Assembly (NCBI GenBank): GCA_937870675.1
Contig: CALMZN010000078.1
Span: 1-18,790, forward strand
From: an uncultured bacterium
GTDB lineage: Bacteria; Patescibacteriota; Patescibacteriia; UBA1558; GWA2-36-10
Length of the DNA stretch: 18,790 bases
Direction of reading: 5' to 3'
Shown here piece after piece: positions 9,064 to 15,127 of the stretch. Position numbers and translations under genes: made by a program. The notes under the pieces are model-generated. The model saw only the letters and a list, made by a program, of their open reading frames with translations, ran no database searches and was not told where the DNA came from. The first letter of the stretch is position 1. Every line of letters starts with the position of its first letter.

Positions 9064-9170
9064 CACAGTTGAATCCCGCCATAGTGGTCTAATTAACAAG
9101 ATTAAAATTAGTTCCTAATAATACTTAAAATTAAGAAAAAATATTTTATTGGCGGGCTATTCAACGAGGT
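9061..9170. repeat. Nested palindromic element, long-loop form
   Basis: The left arm CAACACAGTTGAAT (9061-9074) is followed by CCCGCC (9075-9080). The right side has GGCGGG (9151-9156), two extra bases, then ATTCAACGAGGT (9159-9170). GTTGAAT/ATTCAAC and CCCGCC/GGCGGG therefore pair as a two-step stem closing a 70-base, very AT-rich loop. The right edge joins directly to the tandem 65-bp units, which carry the same outer arms. Confidence 0.6.
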
Positions 9171-9300
9171 CAACCCAGTTGAATGCTCGTCCGCCGTCTG
9201 GCGGACGAGCCCCGCAAAGCGGGATTCAACGGGGTCAACCCAGTTGAATGCTCGTCCGCCGTCTGGCGGACGAGCCCCGCAAAGCGGGATTCAACGGGGT
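9171..9300. repeat. Two identical tandem copies of a 65-bp palindromic unit
   Basis: The units 9171-9235 and 9236-9300 are identical base for base. Each opens with CAACCCAGTTGAAT and closes with ATTCAACGGGGT, so the ends pair. Inside are an 11-bp perfect hairpin (GCTCGTCCGCC, loop GTCT, GGCGGACGAGC) and a second hairpin (CCCGC, loop AAA, GCGGG). Each unit could fold as a three-way junction. The GC-rich interior contrasts with the AT-rich surroundings. It contains no ORF and lies between the hisS terminator and the rpsU promoter. Its identity is unknown; it resembles REP/MITE-like elements in form only. Confidence 0.85.
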
Positions 9301-9307
9301 CAATATC

Positions 9308-9333
9308 AAAAACCTCCTCAATATGAGAAGGTT
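9308..9333 (-). terminator. Rho-independent terminator of the lepB-hisS operon
   Basis: On the minus strand AACCTTCTC, loop ATATT and GAGGAGGTT form a 9-bp stem with one G-U pair. It is followed directly by a T-run (TTTTTGA). It lies about 35 bases after the hisS stop. Confidence 0.7.
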
Positions 9334-9367
9334 TATCCACATATTTTAATTAAATTTTTAATAAACT

Positions 9368-10696
9368 TTATTGTGCTTTTTTCTTAACTTTGATCAGACG
9401 CACTGACTCGCTATCTAATCTTTTTCTTAACTCTAGTTTTATTTTTCTAAAATCAACTACCTCCTGCACACAACTTTCCATATCACGAATCAAAACTGTG
9501 CCATCGGCAATTTCTTTTTGCCCCAAGATGACAACATAGCGCACTCCTTTTTTGCTAGCTAACTCCAATTGATCTTTCAATCCTTTTTTGGACATGGCCT
9601 CGGCTACTTGAAATCCTTCGCGACGCAAATCTTCAAAAAGAGACATTGATTTTTTTCTGGCTTCCAAGCCAAGCTGGGCCACAAAAACTTCCAAAGGTTT
9701 TGACGCGGGTGGCGTAATCTTATTTTCTTGCAATTTCAAAATCACTCTCTCCAGACCAATAGCAAAACCTACTGCTGGTGTGGGACGACCACCCAGTGTC
9801 TCTACCAAATCATCATAGCGTCCACCACCGCCCAAGGATTGCAACTTACCAGCTTCGCTGGTCTCTACAATTTCCCAGGCAGTTTTAGTATAATAATCCA
9901 AACCACGAACAATCTTGGCATTCAGGTTATAGGCAATATCTAATTCATCTAAATATTCCAAAACCCCCATAAAATGCTCCTTACAGCTCTCGCACAGATG
10001 ATCAACCATTTGCGGAGCCGAATTTGCCAATTCTTGACATTTGGCATTTTTGCAATCTAACAATCGTAAGGTATTTTTATTAAAACGATCCTGGCAATCC
10101 GAGCACAATTCTTTGCGATGATTTTGATAATAACCCTTCAATGCTTTCAAATACTGCGGACGGCAATTAGCATCCCCCACGCTATTAATCTGCACTTCTA
10201 CATCCAAGCCCAAGCCCTTAAGAAAATTATGAGAAATAATCACCATCTGAGCATCAATCACTGGATCAGTTTCACCAATGGCTTCAAAACCAAATTGCCA
10301 AAATTGGCGATAACGCCCAGCTTGTGGCTTATCATGACGAAATTGCTGACCAATATAAAATAACTTCACGGGCTGAGGAAGGTTGACCATACCGTGTTCA
10401 ATATAAGCGCGGACTACACCGGCGGTGTTTTCTGGCCGTAAAGAAAGCTTATCACCACCTTCAGTCACAAAAGAATACATTTCTTTGCTAACAATATCCG
10501 TGTCTTCTCCTACCGAACGCTTAAACAAAGGTGTGAATTCCACAATCGGTGTATCTAAGCGACCAAAGCCATAATTTTTGGCAAAATTATCAACCCTATC
10601 GCGCAACCACTGCCAATATTGCTGATCATCAGGTAAGATATCTTTCATGCCCTTGATCAATTGAATAGCGGATTTTTTTGCTTTCTTGACTGACAT
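9368..10696 (-). CDS. hisS: Histidine--tRNA ligase
   Basis: This 442-residue class II aminoacyl-tRNA synthetase charges tRNA-His in the cytoplasm. Visible motifs: SLRPENTAGVVRAY (about 85-98); motif 2 region FYIGQQFRHDKPQAGRYRQF (113-132); the HisA motif VRGLDYYT (263-270); the HisB motif SLGGGGRYDDL (287-297); and motif 3 PAVGFAIGLERVI (307-319). The insertion domain carries cysteine pairs C198/C201, C215/C220 and C235/C238, a possible zinc site of the kind seen in several bacterial HisRS. The C-terminal anticodon-binding domain runs from about 332 to 442 and ends in a lysine-rich tail. The gene begins four bases after the lepB stop, so the two are co-transcribed. A terminator follows at 9308-9333. 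Length is normal and no key motif is missing. Confidence 0.97.
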   Translation of the reverse strand: MSVKKAKKSAIQLIKGMKDILPDDQQYWQWLRDRVDNFAKNYGFGRLDTPIVEFTPLFKRSVGEDTDIVSKEMYSFVTEGGDKLSLRPENTAGVVRAYIEHGMVNLPQPVKLFYIGQQFRHDKPQAGRYRQFWQFGFEAIGETDPVIDAQMVIISHNFLKGLGLDVEVQINSVGDANCRPQYLKALKGYYQNHRKELCSDCQDRFNKNTLRLLDCKNAKCQELANSAPQMVDHLCESCKEHFMGVLEYLDELDIAYNLNAKIVRGLDYYTKTAWEIVETSEAGKLQSLGGGGRYDDLVETLGGRPTPAVGFAIGLERVILKLQENKITPPASKPLEVFVAQLGLEARKKSMSLFEDLRREGFQVAEAMSKKGLKDQLELASKKGVRYVVILGQKEIADGTVLIRDMESCVQEVVDFRKIKLELRKRLDSESVRLIKVKKKAQ

Positions 10697-10700
10697 ATCT

Positions 10701-11357
10701 TTAATATTCTGGCAAATTAAAAGTGCTTATTTTATCCCAAGGCCAAGCTCGAAACCACACTCGACCGATGATGCTTTTGCGCATCACTGGACCAAAACGT
10801 CGAGAATCAAAGCTATTGGTACGATTGTCACCCATGACATAGTATTCATCATTTCCCAAATTGACTGTATCAAAAGTATCCAAACCGAAATCTTCTATAT
10901 AAGTTTCTGACAATTCCTGATCATTTATAAATACTCGACCCTTTTTAATATCCACTGTTTCTCCTGGCAATCCAATAACACGCTTGATAAAATATATTTG
11001 GGGATTGAGCGGATCTTTCAAAATAATAACCTCTCCCCGCTCAGGGTTGCCTAGTCGATATTCTATTTCATTTATGACCAAATATTCACGATCATGAAAA
11101 TTTGGCTCCATGGAAGCGCCTTGCACAATAAAGGGCTGAACCAAAAAATATCTGATGGGTAAAATAATTGCCAAAGAAATTAGAACAACTTTTACTCCTT
11201 CAAAAATAAACAAACCCAGCTTCTTAGCATTGCGCGCTAGAGCTGTTTCTTCCTCGCCAGCATATTGCTCCTGAACAAAATCCTCTTCCATCATTTCGGC
11301 TTCATTTGATTCAATATTGTCGGCTAATTTTTTATCTTCAAAATTTTTGTCTGACAT
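10701..11357 (-). CDS. lepB: Signal peptidase I
   Basis: This 218-residue S26 membrane protease cleaves signal peptides from exported proteins. An acidic, unstructured cytoplasmic N-terminus (1-45) is followed by one transmembrane helix at about 53-75. Box B has the nucleophile Ser82 in QGASMEPN, the general-base Lys125 lies in FIKRVIGLPGE, and box D/E is GDNRTNSFDSRRFG (176-189). All catalytic elements are present. The ATG at 11357 lies about 20 bases after the predicted transcription start, with no evident Shine-Dalgarno. It is the first gene of a two-gene operon with hisS and is divergent from the LCP gene. It is the likely processor of the secreted pilin-headed proteins in this window (inference). 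Confidence 0.97.
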   Translation of the reverse strand: MSDKNFEDKKLADNIESNEAEMMEEDFVQEQYAGEEETALARNAKKLGLFIFEGVKVVLISLAIILPIRYFLVQPFIVQGASMEPNFHDREYLVINEIEYRLGNPERGEVIILKDPLNPQIYFIKRVIGLPGETVDIKKGRVFINDQELSETYIEDFGLDTFDTVNLGNDEYYVMGDNRTNSFDSRRFGPVMRKSIIGRVWFRAWPWDKISTFNLPEY

Positions 11358-11382
11358 AAATTATGACATATTTAGTAAAATC

Positions 11383-11411
11383 ATTATACACAATGGCCCC
11401 ATGAAAAGCAA
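11383..11411 (-). promoter_or_regulatory. Predicted promoter of lepB-hisS
   Basis: On the minus strand a consensus TATAAT -10 (11383-11388) lies 17 bases from a weak -35, TTGCTT (11406-11411). The leader before the lepB ATG would be about 20 bases. Confidence 0.55.
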
Positions 11412-11445
11412 ATAAATAAACCGGAAAACGACCAGAGTGCCTGCC

Positions 11446-11474
11446 TTGACTTTTGCGCATATTGTCATTATAAT
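11446..11474 (+). promoter_or_regulatory. Strong sigma70-type promoter of the LCP gene
   Basis: TTGACT (11446-11451) and TATAAT (11469-11474) are separated by exactly 17 bases, nearly perfect consensus. Transcription should begin near 11481. This excludes the upstream GTG at 11437 as a start and supports the ATG at 11512. Confidence 0.8.
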
Positions 11475-11511
11475 ACACTCACTTAATTTACCAATAAGTA
11501 TTTTTTTTGTA

Positions 11512-13026
11512 ATGGGAGATTTTCAAACCCAAAAAATTGATGGCCGAGCAATTGGATATTCAGCTGAACCAATCAGCTCCAGCCCCCCTAGATCAGCTCA
11601 ACGCAGGAAAAAAAGACGTTCCTGCTGTTTTGTCTTTTTGATTATTATTTTTGCTATTACTGGATCAATCTTGGCCGCTAGCAACAATAGTTTTTTGGGT
11701 GGAGTAAAAAATAGCTATTTAGTCAGACAAATCACTAACATAATTTATCCATCCAAACAACAATTAAAAGGTGAGATGGATGACCGTATTAATTTTTTAC
11801 TAATGGGTATTGGCGGACCAAGTCATGATGGCCCTTATTTGACCGACACCATCATCATAGCAAGCTACAAGCCCTCGAGCCATGAAGCAGCGCTCTTTTC
11901 CTTACCACGCGATATGGTAGTACCCTACAATGGATCTTACGCCAAAATCAACGAAATTTATTCCATCGGCCATAGCCAAAATGAACAAGGAGGAGAATTG
12001 GCCAAAAAAGTAATTAGTGACACTTTCCAGATACCTATACACTATTATGCGGTTATTGATTTTGATGGCTTTATAAAAATGATTGATTCGCTGGGTGGTA
12101 TCAAAGTGACGGTTGATAAGTCCTTTTCTGATTACCAGTTCCCAACAGCTAACTACCAAGTGCAAACCGTATCGTTTAAAGCTGGTGAACAAAAAATGGA
12201 CGGCTTAACTGCTTTACGCTTTGCCCGCTCACGTCATGGCAACAATGGCGAGGGATCGGATTTTGCTCGCATAAAAAGACAGCAAAAAATATTGCTGGCT
12301 ACCAAAGAAAAAGTATCTTCATTCAATACCTGGATTAATCCCAAAAAGATTACTGACTTATTTTCCTTATTAAACCAATACACTAAAACCGATTTGGAAC
12401 CCTGGGAGGCCGTAAAGTTAGTACATCTAGCCAAGGGAGCCAACACCGAAAATATTATTACCAAATCCATTGATGACAGCCCAGGCAGTTATCTCAAATC
12501 TGGTATTGCTCAAAATGGCGCTTTTATTCTACAACCAAGCACTGGTAATTATGATATTATCAATAAACTAATCAAAGAAATATTTTCCTATACTCAAGTG
12601 CCACAAGAAAAAGCTAAAATTGTCGTACTCAATGGCACGCCAATTTCTGGCTTGGCCTTGCAAGCCGTCAGTCACCTACAACAGATGGGTTATAATGTTT
12701 TGAAATACGGCAATGACCAAAATACCAGCAAGATAACTTCCGTGGTTTATGATTTTACAAAAAATAAACCCTACACCAAAAAATCTTTGGAAGCTATTTT
12801 CCAAACCACAACTCTGACCGAAGCTCCTTTGGAGCTGAGTTCAGCCGTTATTGCCCAAAAAATGGACTTAAAAAACAGCGACGGTCAATGGGAAAACCTT
12901 GATTTCTTGGTTGTTTTGGGTCTAGACCAACAAATAGATACATCAAGGGAGCTAGTACCCACCATTGATCCCAGCTTATTGACCAGCACCACACCTAGTT
13001 CCACGCCGACTTCTACGCCTATCTAG
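11512..13026 (+). CDS. LytR-CpsA-Psr (LCP) family protein with C-terminal LytR_C domain
   Basis: This 504-residue protein is anchored in the membrane with its catalytic part outside. The LCP family transfers undecaprenyl-linked glycopolymers to peptidoglycan or other envelope acceptors. From the chosen ATG: a basic, proline/serine-rich cytoplasmic segment (1-37), one transmembrane helix (about 38-56), the LCP domain (about 93-260) and LytR_C (about 367-471), then a Ser/Thr/Pro tail. LCP signatures are visible: LTDTIIIASY, SLPRDMVVPY, a YAVIDFDGF strand, and RFARSRH followed by DFARIKRQQK with the conserved Arg/Asp pattern for pyrophosphate-lipid binding. I chose ATG 11512 because the promoter at 11446-11474 lies downstream of the in-frame GTG at 11437. 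There is no clear Shine-Dalgarno and no terminator after the stop, so read-through to der is possible. Confidence 0.93.
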   Translation: MGDFQTQKIDGRAIGYSAEPISSSPPRSAQRRKKRRSCCFVFLIIIFAITGSILAASNNSFLGGVKNSYLVRQITNIIYPSKQQLKGEMDDRINFLLMGIGGPSHDGPYLTDTIIIASYKPSSHEAALFSLPRDMVVPYNGSYAKINEIYSIGHSQNEQGGELAKKVISDTFQIPIHYYAVIDFDGFIKMIDSLGGIKVTVDKSFSDYQFPTANYQVQTVSFKAGEQKMDGLTALRFARSRHGNNGEGSDFARIKRQQKILLATKEKVSSFNTWINPKKITDLFSLLNQYTKTDLEPWEAVKLVHLAKGANTENIITKSIDDSPGSYLKSGIAQNGAFILQPSTGNYDIINKLIKEIFSYTQVPQEKAKIVVLNGTPISGLALQAVSHLQQMGYNVLKYGNDQNTSKITSVVYDFTKNKPYTKKSLEAIFQTTTLTEAPLELSSAVIAQKMDLKNSDGQWENLDFLVVLGLDQQIDTSRELVPTIDPSLLTSTTPSSTPTSTPI

Positions 13027-13046
13027 GACACTAGCGCTCAAAAAAG

Positions 13047-13055
13047 TGGTATAAT
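13047..13055 (+). promoter_or_regulatory. Possible extended -10 promoter before der
   Basis: The sequence TGGTATAAT (13047-13055) fits an extended -10 (TGnTATAAT) with no convincing -35. Transcription would begin near 13062, placing the whole palindromic element (13058-13190) in the der leader RNA. Confidence 0.4.
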
Positions 13056-13057
13056 TA

Positions 13058-13190
13058 ACCCAGTGAAATACCGCCACCATTGACTTTAATTAATATTTAT
13101 ATAGTTGATTAAATGTAAAGTCAAAAAGGTTTTAAAACGCATTTGTTGGCGGTAGTTTCCGCGTTTGACGCGGAAACTATTTCACGGGGT
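13058..13190. repeat. Nested palindromic element in the der leader
   Basis: The outer arms ACCCAGTGAAAT (13058-13069) and ATTTCACGGGGT (13179-13190) pair. Next inward are ACCGCC (13070-13075) and GGCGGT (13148-13153). In the AT-rich loop TTGACTTTA (13080-13088) pairs with TAAAGTCAA (13116-13124). Between GGCGGT and the outer right arm is a 10-bp hairpin, AGTTTCCGCG/CGCGGAAACT (13154-13178). The design and the end bases (ACCCAGT ... ACGGGGT) match the element at 9061-9300. It ends three bases before the der Shine-Dalgarno. Confidence 0.7.
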
Positions 13191-13206
13191 AAAGAAGGAA
13201 ATATTT

Positions 13207-13731
13207 ATGGCAAATCTATTCAAGGTAGCTATTGTTGGTCGGACCAATGTTGGCAAGTCAACTCTGTTTAATCGCTTGATCTCCCACCAAAAAGCCATTG
13301 TCTCCAAAGAGTCCGGCACCACGCGTGATAGAAACTACGCCATCTGTTCTTGGGGTGGTCTTGATTTTATTTTGATTGACACGGCCGGAATGCATGAGCA
13401 AGTCAATGACGAAGTTGAGGAACAAATACAAAGACAAGCTTTTATGGCTTTAGAAGAAGCTGATCTAATATTATTTGTCACGGACACTACCAGTGGCGTC
13501 ATGTCTGATGACAAAGCCGTGGCCAAAACCCTAAAAAAACATAAAAAGAAAGTCATACTCGTAGCCAACAAAGCTGACACTAGTCGCCTGCGTCAACAGA
13601 TTGCTGATTTTTTCCGCTTGGGCTTTGCGCAACCTATACCCATCTCTGCCAAAAGTGGTAGTGGCTGTGGTGATCTTTTGGATGAAGTGGTAAAGACCTT
13701 GTCTGGCAGTAAAAAAAAAATCAAAACTTAA
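13207..13731 (+). CDS. der: GTPase Der (EngA), 5' part: first G domain, ends at frameshift
   Basis: Der is a ribosome-assembly GTPase for the 50S subunit with two G domains and a KH-like tail. This part carries the first G domain: P-loop GRTNVGKST, G2 GTTRDR, G3 DTAG, G4 NKAD and G5 SAK. The start is ATG 13207 with GAAGGA (13194-13199) as Shine-Dalgarno, in preference to the in-frame TTG at 13165, which lies inside the palindromic element. The frame passes through ten A (13711-13720) in the linker and stops at TAA 13729-13731, giving 174 residues. The second G domain continues at once in the +1 frame. Removing one A joins the parts into a protein of about 453 residues, normal for Der. Either the A-run is a sequence error, or slippage makes the full protein, or the gene is truly broken. 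Confidence 0.85.
   Translation: MANLFKVAIVGRTNVGKSTLFNRLISHQKAIVSKESGTTRDRNYAICSWGGLDFILIDTAGMHEQVNDEVEEQIQRQAFMALEEADLILFVTDTTSGVMSDDKAVAKTLKKHKKKVILVANKADTSRLRQQIADFFRLGFAQPIPISAKSGSGCGDLLDEVVKTLSGSKKKIKT
13711..13720 (+). other. A10 homopolymer: frameshift or slippage site in der
   Basis: Ten consecutive A follow the AGT codon at 13708-13710. With ten the upstream frame reaches TAA after four more codons. With nine it reads on through the second G domain. Runs of nine or more A are known sites of RNA polymerase slippage and also of sequencing or assembly indels. Confidence 0.7.
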
Positions 13732-14569
13732 AATCGCTCCACCCGAAGAAAAAAGTATTCACGTAGCCCTTTTTGGCCAGCCCAATGTCGGCAAGTCATC
13801 ACTCATCAACACTCTGATTGGACAAGAGAGATTGATTGTCTCTTCTATACCCCACACCACTAGAGACAACCAAGATATCCTGTTGACCTACCATGGCAAA
13901 CACTTTACTTTTGTGGACACCGCGGGCTTACGCAAAAAAAATAAAAGATTATCAAATATTTTTGAAAAACTCAGCACTCAGCAAAGTTTACAGAGCATAA
14001 AAAAATCACACATCGCTGTTTTGGTCACTGATGTTTCAAAACCACTAAACAAGCAAGACAAACAATTATTAAAATTAGCGGCCGATGCTGGCAAAGGCAT
14101 CATCATCTTGGCCAACAAATGGGATTTGATAGGCAACAAAGACACCAACACTATCAACACCTACACCCAATACTATCGTCGTTTTTTTCCTTTTGTTGCT
14201 TGGGCGCCTATTTTATTTACTTCCGCCACCTCCAAAGCGCAATTAAGCCAACTATTACCACTGGTCTTAGAGTTGTGGGAAAATATGAATAAATTTATTG
14301 ACGACAATGCTTTGGACAGATTGCTAAAAAATTCCATCAAACAACACAAGCCATCGCGGGGCAAAGGCACTAAGCACCCCTATATTTACCACCTGCGACA
14401 AATAAAAACTTTACCCCCCATCTTTGCCATCAAAGTCGATTTCAAAAGCGACCTGCATTTTTCCTACTTTCGCTTTTTAGAAAACCAATTGCGTTTCAAG
14501 TTTGGCTTCAATGGCGTGCCAATTGTCATTCGCAAAGAAAAAACCCAAAATATTAAAGATAAACATTAA
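13721..14569 (+). CDS. der: GTPase Der (EngA), 3' part: second G domain and KH-like domain, in +1 frame
   Basis: This frame is open from 13721 to the TAA at 14567-14569 (282 residues) and holds the rest of Der. The second G domain has P-loop GQPNVGKSS, G2 HTTRD (a His where Gly is usual), G3 DTAG, G4 NKWD and a G5-like SATS. The KH-like RNA-binding tail has PSRGKG, LPPIFAIKVDF and a final NGVPIVIRK strand, all typical. The first start codon available in this frame is TTG 13832, which lies after the P-loop, and no Shine-Dalgarno precedes it. Independent translation would therefore give a dead GTPase, and production must rely on frame restoration from the 5' part. The coordinates mark the open frame, not a start codon. 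Codon use and motifs show no decay. The pth gene starts three bases later. Confidence 0.85.
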   Translation, partial: SKLKIAPPEEKSIHVALFGQPNVGKSSLINTLIGQERLIVSSIPHTTRDNQDILLTYHGKHFTFVDTAGLRKKNKRLSNIFEKLSTQQSLQSIKKSHIAVLVTDVSKPLNKQDKQLLKLAADAGKGIIILANKWDLIGNKDTNTINTYTQYYRRFFPFVAWAPILFTSATSKAQLSQLLPLVLELWENMNKFIDDNALDRLLKNSIKQHKPSRGKGTKHPYIYHLRQIKTLPPIFAIKVDFKSDLHFSYFRFLENQLRFKFGFNGVPIVIRKEKTQNIKDKH

Positions 14570-14572
14570 TTT

Positions 14573-15127
14573 ATGAAATTAATTGTCGGTTTAGGTAATC
14601 CCGGAAAAGAATACCAGCTAACTAGGCACAACCTAGGATTTTTGGCTTTGGATGCTTTGGCTGAAAAAAGACAGCTCCATTGGTCTGAAGACAAAAACAG
14701 CCAAGCGCTGATAAGCGCTGACCAAGAAGCCAGTGAAAAAATAGTTTTATGTAAGCCCCAGAGCTACATGAACAATTCCGGGGAAGCTGTCCAAAAACTA
14801 AAAAAATTCTACAAAATTAAAAATGAAGATATTATAGTCATTTACGATGACCTTGATTTACCTTTGGGTATTTTCAAAATAGCCGCCAAACGCTCCAGTG
14901 GCGGACACCAAGGCCTAGAGTCCATAATCCAGCACTTAAAATCAACCGACTTTGTCCGCCTACGCTTGGGTATCGGTCCACAAGATGGTGTGGCTGAAGA
15001 TTTTGTTTTGAAAAAATTCAAACCCTTGGAAAAGAAAAAACTGCCAGAAATAATAGATTCCTGTCATCTGGCCTTGGAAATAATATTGAAAGATGGCTGG
15101 CAAGAAGCCGCCAATAAGTATAACTAG
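14573..15127 (+). CDS. pth: Peptidyl-tRNA hydrolase
   Basis: This 184-residue cytoplasmic enzyme releases peptides from peptidyl-tRNA dropped by ribosomes. Visible motifs: VGLGNPGKEYQLTRHNLGF at the N-terminus with Asn9 and catalytic His19; KPQSYMNNSG with Asn67/68; YDDLDLPLG with Asp92/93; and SGGHQGLESI. In the last, Gln113 stands where Asn is usual (Asn114 of E. coli). Length is normal. It starts three bases after the der stop and is surely co-transcribed with it. Its stop TAG overlaps the stop of the convergent pepA in CTAG (15124-15127), leaving no room for a terminator between the genes. Confidence 0.96.
   Translation: MKLIVGLGNPGKEYQLTRHNLGFLALDALAEKRQLHWSEDKNSQALISADQEASEKIVLCKPQSYMNNSGEAVQKLKKFYKIKNEDIIVIYDDLDLPLGIFKIAAKRSSGGHQGLESIIQHLKSTDFVRLRLGIGPQDGVAEDFVLKKFKPLEKKKLPEIIDSCHLALEIILKDGWQEAANKYN

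Noticed and set aside
9171..9235. tRNA-like cloverleaf
   Set aside because: The unit can fold into a multi-stem shape but lacks an acceptor stem, T-loop bases and a plausible anticodon arm.
9171..9300. CRISPR array
   Set aside because: There are only two copies, directly joined, with no unique spacers; the units are themselves palindromic and no cas gene is near.
11437..11511. N-terminal extension of the LCP protein from GTG 11437
   Set aside because: A near-perfect promoter (11446-11474) lies inside this stretch, so the GTG would not be on the transcript; the LCP layout is complete from ATG 11512.
13165..13206. Der start at TTG 13165
   Set aside because: It lies inside the palindromic element; ATG 13207 has a good Shine-Dalgarno and begins at the conserved Der N-terminus.
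13832..14569. Independent gene starting at TTG 13832
   Set aside because: This start would remove the P-loop of the second G domain, and no Shine-Dalgarno precedes it. The open frame extends up to the A10 run and continues Der.
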